In this document: piece by piece, positions 60,341-64,000 of the stretch
Layout: each line of letters opens with the position of its first letter
Position numbering within the stretch: position 1 is the stretch's first letter
Origin: Phyllobacteriaceae bacterium
Lineage (GTDB): Bacteria; Pseudomonadota; Alphaproteobacteria; Rhizobiales; Rhizobiaceae
Length of the DNA: 64,000 bases
Direction of reading: 5' to 3'
Assembly (NCBI GenBank): GCA_023954255.1
Contig: JAMLIH010000002.1
Location: 35,340 to 99,339, forward strand
Notes under the pieces: model-generated
Seen by the model: only the letters and a program-made list of their open reading frames with translations
What the model was told of the DNA's origin: nothing
The model's database searches: none
Program-made: the position numbers and the translations under genes

Positions 60341-63262
60341 ATGGCCGAACACAAATTCATCTCCGTTCGCGGCGCGCGCGAGCACAATCTGAAGAACGTC
60401 GATCTCGACCTGCCGCGCGACAGCCTGATCGTCATTACCGGCCTGTCGGGCTCGGGCAAGTCGTCGCTCGCCTTCGACACGATCTATGCCGAGGGCCAGC
60501 GCCGCTACGTGGAATCCCTGTCGGCCTATGCGCGGCAGTTCCTCGAGATGATGCAGAAGCCCGATGTCGACCAGATCGACGGGCTGTCGCCGGCGATTTC
60601 CATCGAGCAGAAGACGACGAGCCGCAATCCGCGCTCCACCGTCGGCACGGTCACCGAAATCTACGACTATCTGCGTCTGCTGTTTGCCCGTGTCGGCGTG
60701 CCCTATTCGCCGGCCACGGGGCTTCCCATCGAAAGCCAGACCGTTTCCCAGATGGTCGACCGCGTCCTGGCGCTGGAGGAAGGCACAAGACTGCTGATCC
60801 TCGCGCCCATCGTTCGCGGCCGCAAGGGCGAGTACAAAAAGGAACTCGCCGAGCTGATGAAAAAGGGCTTCCAGCGTGTCAAGGTCGACGGAACGCTCTA
60901 CGAGATCGCCGATGTGCCCGCGCTCGACAAGAAGTACAAGCACGACATCGACGTGGTGGTCGACCGCATCGTGGTGCGCGACGACATTGCCGCCAGGCTG
61001 GCCGACTCGCTGGAGACGAGCCTCAAGCTCGCCGAAGGGCTGGCCGTTGCCGAATTTGCCGACAAGCCCTTGCCTGCTTCGGAACTCGCCGGCGAAAGCG
61101 CCAACAAGTCGAAGAACGAGACCCACGAGCGCATCCTGTTCTCCGAGAAGTTCGCCTGTCCCGTCTCGGGTTTCACCATTCCCGAGATCGAGCCCAGGCT
61201 GTTTTCCTTCAACGCACCGGCCGGCGCCTGCCCGACCTGCGACGGGCTTGGCACGGAAAAGGGCATCGATCCCGACATGGTGGTGCCCGATGCCAATCTT
61301 ACCCTGCGCGGCGGCGCCATTGCGCCGTGGTCCAAGTCGAACAATCCCTCGCCTTATTATGCCCAGACGCTGGAGGCGCTCGGCCGCCATTACGGCTTCA
61401 AGCTCGCCGACAAGTGGAGCGATCTTTCCGACGAGGCGCGCAAGGCCGTGCTCTACGGCACCGGCGAGACGGAAATCGACTTTGCCTATGACGACGGCAT
61501 GCGCACCTACAAGACGAAGAAGCCCTTCGAGGGCGTCATCGGCAATCTCGAACGCCGCTGGCGCGAGACGGATTCAGCCTGGATGCGCGAGGAGATCGAG
61601 AAATTCATGTCGTCCTCGCCGTGCCAGTCCTGCGGCGGCTACCGGCTGAAACCCGAAGCGCTCGCCGTCAGGATCGACGGCCATCACATCGGCGAGGTAA
61701 CCGAACAGTCGATCCGCAACGCCAACCGCTGGGCCGACGAACTGCCGGCAAAACTCTCCGACAAGCAGAACGAGATCGCCGGGCGCATCCTGAAGGAAAT
61801 CCGCGAGCGGCTGCGCTTCCTCAACGATGTCGGCCTCGATTACCTGACGCTGTCGCGCAATTCCGGCACGCTGTCGGGCGGCGAAAGCCAGCGCATCCGC
61901 CTCGCCTCGCAGATCGGCTCCGGCCTCACCGGCGTGCTCTACGTGCTCGACGAGCCCTCCATCGGCCTGCACCAGCGCGACAATGCGCGCCTGCTCGACA
62001 CGCTGCGCCACCTGCGCGATCTCGGCAATACGGTGATCGTCGTCGAACATGACGAGGACGCGATCTTGACCGCCGATTACCTGGTCGATATCGGGCCCGC
62101 CGCCGGCGTTCATGGCGGGCGCATCGTCGCCCAGGGAACCCCTGCCGAAGTGATGGCGAACCCCCATTCGCTGACCGGTCAGTACCTGACCGGCGAACTC
62201 GCCATTCCCATGGCCGAGACCCGCCGCCAGCCGAAAAAAGGCAAGCGCATCCGCGTTTCCGGTGCCGAGGGCAACAACCTGCAGGACATTACCGCCGAAA
62301 TCCCGCTGGGCACCTTTACCTGCGTTACCGGGGTATCAGGCGGCGGCAAGTCCACCTTCCTGATCGAGACGCTGTACAAGGCGGCTGCCCGCAAGCTCAA
62401 CGGCGCGCGCGAGGTCCCGGCCCCCTACAGGTCGATCGAGGGGCTCGAATTCCTTGACAAGGTGATCGACATCGACCAGTCGCCCATCGGCCGCACGCCA
62501 CGCTCCAACCCGGCCACCTATACCGGCGCGTTTACGCCGATCCGCGAATGGTATGCAGGCCTGCCCGAGGCCAAGGCGCGGGGGTACGGGCCGGGGCGCT
62601 TTAGCTTTAACGTCAAAGGCGGGCGATGCGAAGCATGTAAAGGCGACGGGGTAATCAAGATTGAGATGCATTTCCTGCCCGATGTGTATGTGGAATGCGA
62701 AACTTGCCACGGTCGGCGTTATAATCGCGAGACGCTGGAGATTAAGTACAAAGATAAATCGATTGCCGATGTACTGGATATGACAGTCGAAGAAGCCGCC
62801 GATTTCTTTAAGGCGGTTCCGTCGATCCGCGACAAGATGGAAACACTCAAAGATGTTGGCCTCACCTATATTAAGGTGGGACAACAAGCCACGACTTTAT
62901 CGGGCGGGGAGGCACAGCGGGTAAAACTGTCGAAAGAGCTGTCGAAACGCTCAACAGGCAAGACGCTGTATATCCTCGATGAACCGACAACGGGCTTGCA
63001 TTTCGAGGATGTACGAAAATTACTCGAAGTGCTGCATTCCTTGGTTGATAAGGGTAATACGGTGGTGGTGATTGAGCATAATCTGGATGTTATCAAAACG
63101 GCCGATCATATTATCGATATCGGCCCGGAAGGCGGGCATAAGGGCGGCAGGATCTTGGCCGAAGGGACGCCGGAGGAGATTTGCAATGTGAAGGCAAGCT
63201 ATACAGGGCAGTATCTCAAGCCGATTCTGGAGAAGAAAAATATCAAGATTGCAGCAGAATAA
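60341..63262 (+). CDS. uvrA: UvrABC excision nuclease subunit A, possibly chimeric
   Basis: This damage-recognition ATPase of nucleotide excision repair has 973 residues, standard length. The first Walker A is in [21 protein letters not shown], the first signature in [12 protein letters not shown] and Walker B in [15 protein letters not shown]; the second set is [34 protein letters not shown] and [15 protein letters not shown]. The zinc fingers have CEACKGDG and [10 protein letters not shown]. From about residue 745 on (position about 62580) codon use and G+C fall sharply, and the C-terminal residues ([21 protein letters not shown]) are not of the rhizobial type. The frame is intact. Confidence 0.93.
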   Translation: MAEHKFISVRGAREHNLKNVDLDLPRDSLIVITGLSGSGKSSLAFDTIYAEGQRRYVESLSAYARQFLEMMQKPDVDQIDGLSPAISIEQKTTSRNPRSTVGTVTEIYDYLRLLFARVGVPYSPATGLPIESQTVSQMVDRVLALEEGTRLLILAPIVRGRKGEYKKELAELMKKGFQRVKVDGTLYEIADVPALDKKYKHDIDVVVDRIVVRDDIAARLADSLETSLKLAEGLAVAEFADKPLPASELAGESANKSKNETHERILFSEKFACPVSGFTIPEIEPRLFSFNAPAGACPTCDGLGTEKGIDPDMVVPDANLTLRGGAIAPWSKSNNPSPYYAQTLEALGRHYGFKLADKWSDLSDEARKAVLYGTGETEIDFAYDDGMRTYKTKKPFEGVIGNLERRWRETDSAWMREEIEKFMSSSPCQSCGGYRLKPEALAVRIDGHHIGEVTEQSIRNANRWADELPAKLSDKQNEIAGRILKEIRERLRFLNDVGLDYLTLSRNSGTLSGGESQRIRLASQIGSGLTGVLYVLDEPSIGLHQRDNARLLDTLRHLRDLGNTVIVVEHDEDAILTADYLVDIGPAAGVHGGRIVAQGTPAEVMANPHSLTGQYLTGELAIPMAETRRQPKKGKRIRVSGAEGNNLQDITAEIPLGTFTCVTGVSGGGKSTFLIETLYKAAARKLNGAREVPAPYRSIEGLEFLDKVIDIDQSPIGRTPRSNPATYTGAFTPIREWYAGLPEAKARGYGPGRFSFNVKGGRCEACKGDGVIKIEMHFLPDVYVECETCHGRRYNRETLEIKYKDKSIADVLDMTVEEAADFFKAVPSIRDKMETLKDVGLTYIKVGQQATTLSGGEAQRVKLSKELSKRSTGKTLYILDEPTTGLHFEDVRKLLEVLHSLVDKGNTVVVIEHNLDVIKTADHIIDIGPEGGHKGGRILAEGTPEEICNVKASYTGQYLKPILEKKNIKIAAE

Positions 63263-63361
63263 CTTTTTAATATCAATACTTTAATTTTAATAATTGAGTT
63301 TTTATTAATTTTTTGTTAGTGTTATGCATAATCGAGAAACGGCAAGGTATGGAGAATTGAT

Positions 63362-63559
63362 ATGGCTTCAGTTGTTGGTGTAGTAAAAGGTACGACTCTC
63401 GCTATAGGCGCAGGGGCCGTGCTTGGCCCGGCTTTTTTAGTAGTTGCGCAGGGAGGCACGTGGGCCGCAGGTGCCCACGCGAGCGCCAGCTTATTAGGAA
63501 ATGGTGTCGTTAGAGCTGGCGAAATTGGGTTAGCAACCGCAGAGGCCGCATTCGGATAA
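63362..63559 (+). CDS. Gly/Ala-rich hydrophobic 65-residue protein
   Basis: This 65-residue predicted protein is almost entirely hydrophobic and small residues (VVGVVKGTTLAIGAGAVLGP, then GGTWAAGAHASASLLGNG). The ATG at 63362 follows GGAG with seven bases between, a good site. It could be a membrane peptide, a holin- or bacteriocin-like protein, or unknown; no family is recognised. The flanks are strongly A+T-rich. Confidence 0.5.
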   Translation: MASVVGVVKGTTLAIGAGAVLGPAFLVVAQGGTWAAGAHASASLLGNGVVRAGEIGLATAEAAFG

Positions 63560-63572
63560 ATTTTCATAAAAA

Positions 63573-63630
63573 TGGTGCCTCCGGAGAGAATCGAACTCTC
63601 ACTTCCGTAAGGAAACGGGATTTTGAATCC
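63573..63630 (-). other. 3' fragment of tRNA-Leu(CAA), probable integration-site half
   Basis: Read on the minus strand, the segment from the anticodon loop (TTCAAAA, anticodon CAA) through the long variable arm (TTCC-TTAC-GGAA), T arm (GAGAGTTCGATTCTCTC) and acceptor (CGGAGGC, A, CCA) is a perfect tRNA-Leu 3' half. The anticodon stem stops pairing after three base pairs at about 63630 and no 5' half follows. Such fragments mark the ends of elements integrated by tyrosine recombinases at tRNA genes. Confidence 0.75.
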
Positions 63631-63685
63631 GTCAAGGTTAAATACAACCATTTGAAGTTATTAAATAATTCTTCCTGAAAAATGT

Positions 63686-63708
63686 AACTGTGTAAGAAAC
63701 TGTGTAAA
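63686..63708. repeat. Short direct repeat beside the tRNA-Leu fragment
   Basis: AACTGTGTAA occurs at 63686-63695 and again at 63698-63707, spaced by two bases. Its position about 55 bp from the tRNA fragment is that of an integrase or excisionase arm-type site. This is only a suggestion. Confidence 0.35.
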
Positions 63709-63719
63709 TTTGGGAGCTT

Positions 63720-64000
63720 TTACCCCTCTTTCAGCACAACATTACCTCGGCTGCCCAGCACACGGTAAATTTCAAGCCAGAGTTCGTTAAAGTCTTCTGC
63801 GCTCATGTTGTGCCGTTCTGAACACGCTTTAAAAATATCCTCAAGACTGGTTTGGTCGTCTATTAACGAGGCGATCTTAAGATGCTCAACCTCTAAACGC
63901 TCCATGATCGGCTGGGCAAATGCCACACCGCCGGGGAATTCCTGCTGTCTTAAACGCCGTCCCGGACCGATCAGGACGGGGATCAAGCTTAAATCCGCCG
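63720..64000 (-). CDS. Partial unknown protein of the possible integrated element
   Basis: The frame is open to the window edge (about 93 codons visible, the stop at 63720). The visible part includes LIPVLIGPGRRLRQQEFPGG, AFAQPIMERLEVEHLKIASL and SLEDIFKACSERHNMSAEDF, then NELWLEIYRVLGSRG. It resembles a helical adaptor or small phage protein, but I cannot assign a family. An in-frame TTG at 63986 could be a start; the frame is also open past it. Confidence 0.45.
   Translation of the reverse strand, partial: ADLSLIPVLIGPGRRLRQQEFPGGVAFAQPIMERLEVEHLKIASLIDDQTSLEDIFKACSERHNMSAEDFNELWLEIYRVLGSRGNVVLKEG

Noticed and set aside
60129-60392. Plus-strand frame before uvrA
   Set aside because: It overlaps the uvrA start in another frame and covers the LexA box; it has no family features.
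63322-63651. 109-codon minus-strand frame
   Set aside because: It runs through the tRNA-Leu fragment and the opposite strand of the 65-residue ORF; it is probably a shadow.

Overview
The window looks like chromosomal DNA of a Hyphomicrobiales (Rhizobiales-type) alphaproteobacterium. G+C is high over about the first 62.5 kb. The order of housekeeping genes (nuoABCD; tpiA-secG-pyrG-kdsA-eno; ppiD-trpD-trpC-moaC-moeA; tgt-queA-two cyclophilins-coaD; gyrA-marC; ssb/uvrA) is the one I know from rhizobia and relatives. A direct GTTC-N7-GTTC LexA box of alphaproteobacterial type lies in front of uvrA. No species is claimed.

Layout. 1-3074: minus-strand nuoA-B-C-D, with a frameshifted four-helix-bundle (S23-like) gene wedged between nuoC and nuoD, and nuoD running off the left edge. 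3.2-7.6 kb: a secreted SH3-like protein, tRNA-Val and tRNA-Asp, a YeeE/YedE (TsuA-like) sulfur transporter, folE and hisI. 7.6-18.9 kb: mostly minus strand, with a GNAT and a DUF2332 protein attached to eno, a 0.3-kb inverted-repeat element, an LprI-like protein, kdsA with a glyoxalase-like protein, a D,D-carboxypeptidase, a quinone-reductase-like protein, pyrG, secG and tpiA. 19-28 kb: plus strand, ppiD, trpDC, moaC, moeA, a pseudouridine kinase/glycosidase pair and an MscS channel. 28-41 kb is an accessory metabolic and envelope block. 41-55 kb carries tgt-queA-ppi-ppi-coaD, gyrA, marC, a ZnT9-like cation transporter and small secreted proteins. 55-60 kb holds kefB with a kefF-like gene, an iron-type alcohol dehydrogenase and ssb. 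uvrA follows.

Two functional groupings stand out in 28-41 kb. First, an acyl-CoA dehydrogenase (32126-33355) and a separate HGD-type phosphotransferase (39592-40647) resemble the two halves of eukaryotic ACAD10/ACAD11. With two short-chain dehydrogenases and two MDR oxidoreductases nearby, they suggest a split 4-hydroxyacyl-CoA (LvaA/LvaC-like) catabolic route. Second, a PAP2 phosphatase, an ArnT-like GT39, an ArnC/Dpm1-like GT2 and a DedA/VTT membrane protein form a compact set suited to polyprenyl-phosphate-linked sugar transfer and lipid A or undecaprenyl phosphate handling.

The right end is abnormal. Within uvrA, near position 62580, composition falls abruptly from about 68% to about 50% G+C while the reading frame stays open, and the C-terminal protein sequence stops looking rhizobial. 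Beyond uvrA come A+T-rich DNA, a 65-residue Gly/Ala-rich hydrophobic ORF, a 3' fragment of tRNA-Leu(CAA) that looks like an integration site, and a partial unknown ORF. This is either recombination plus an integrated element, or a chimeric assembly joined inside a conserved gene. The left end also needs care: four single-base-type disruptions cluster within about 560 bp of nuoD and the S23-like gene.
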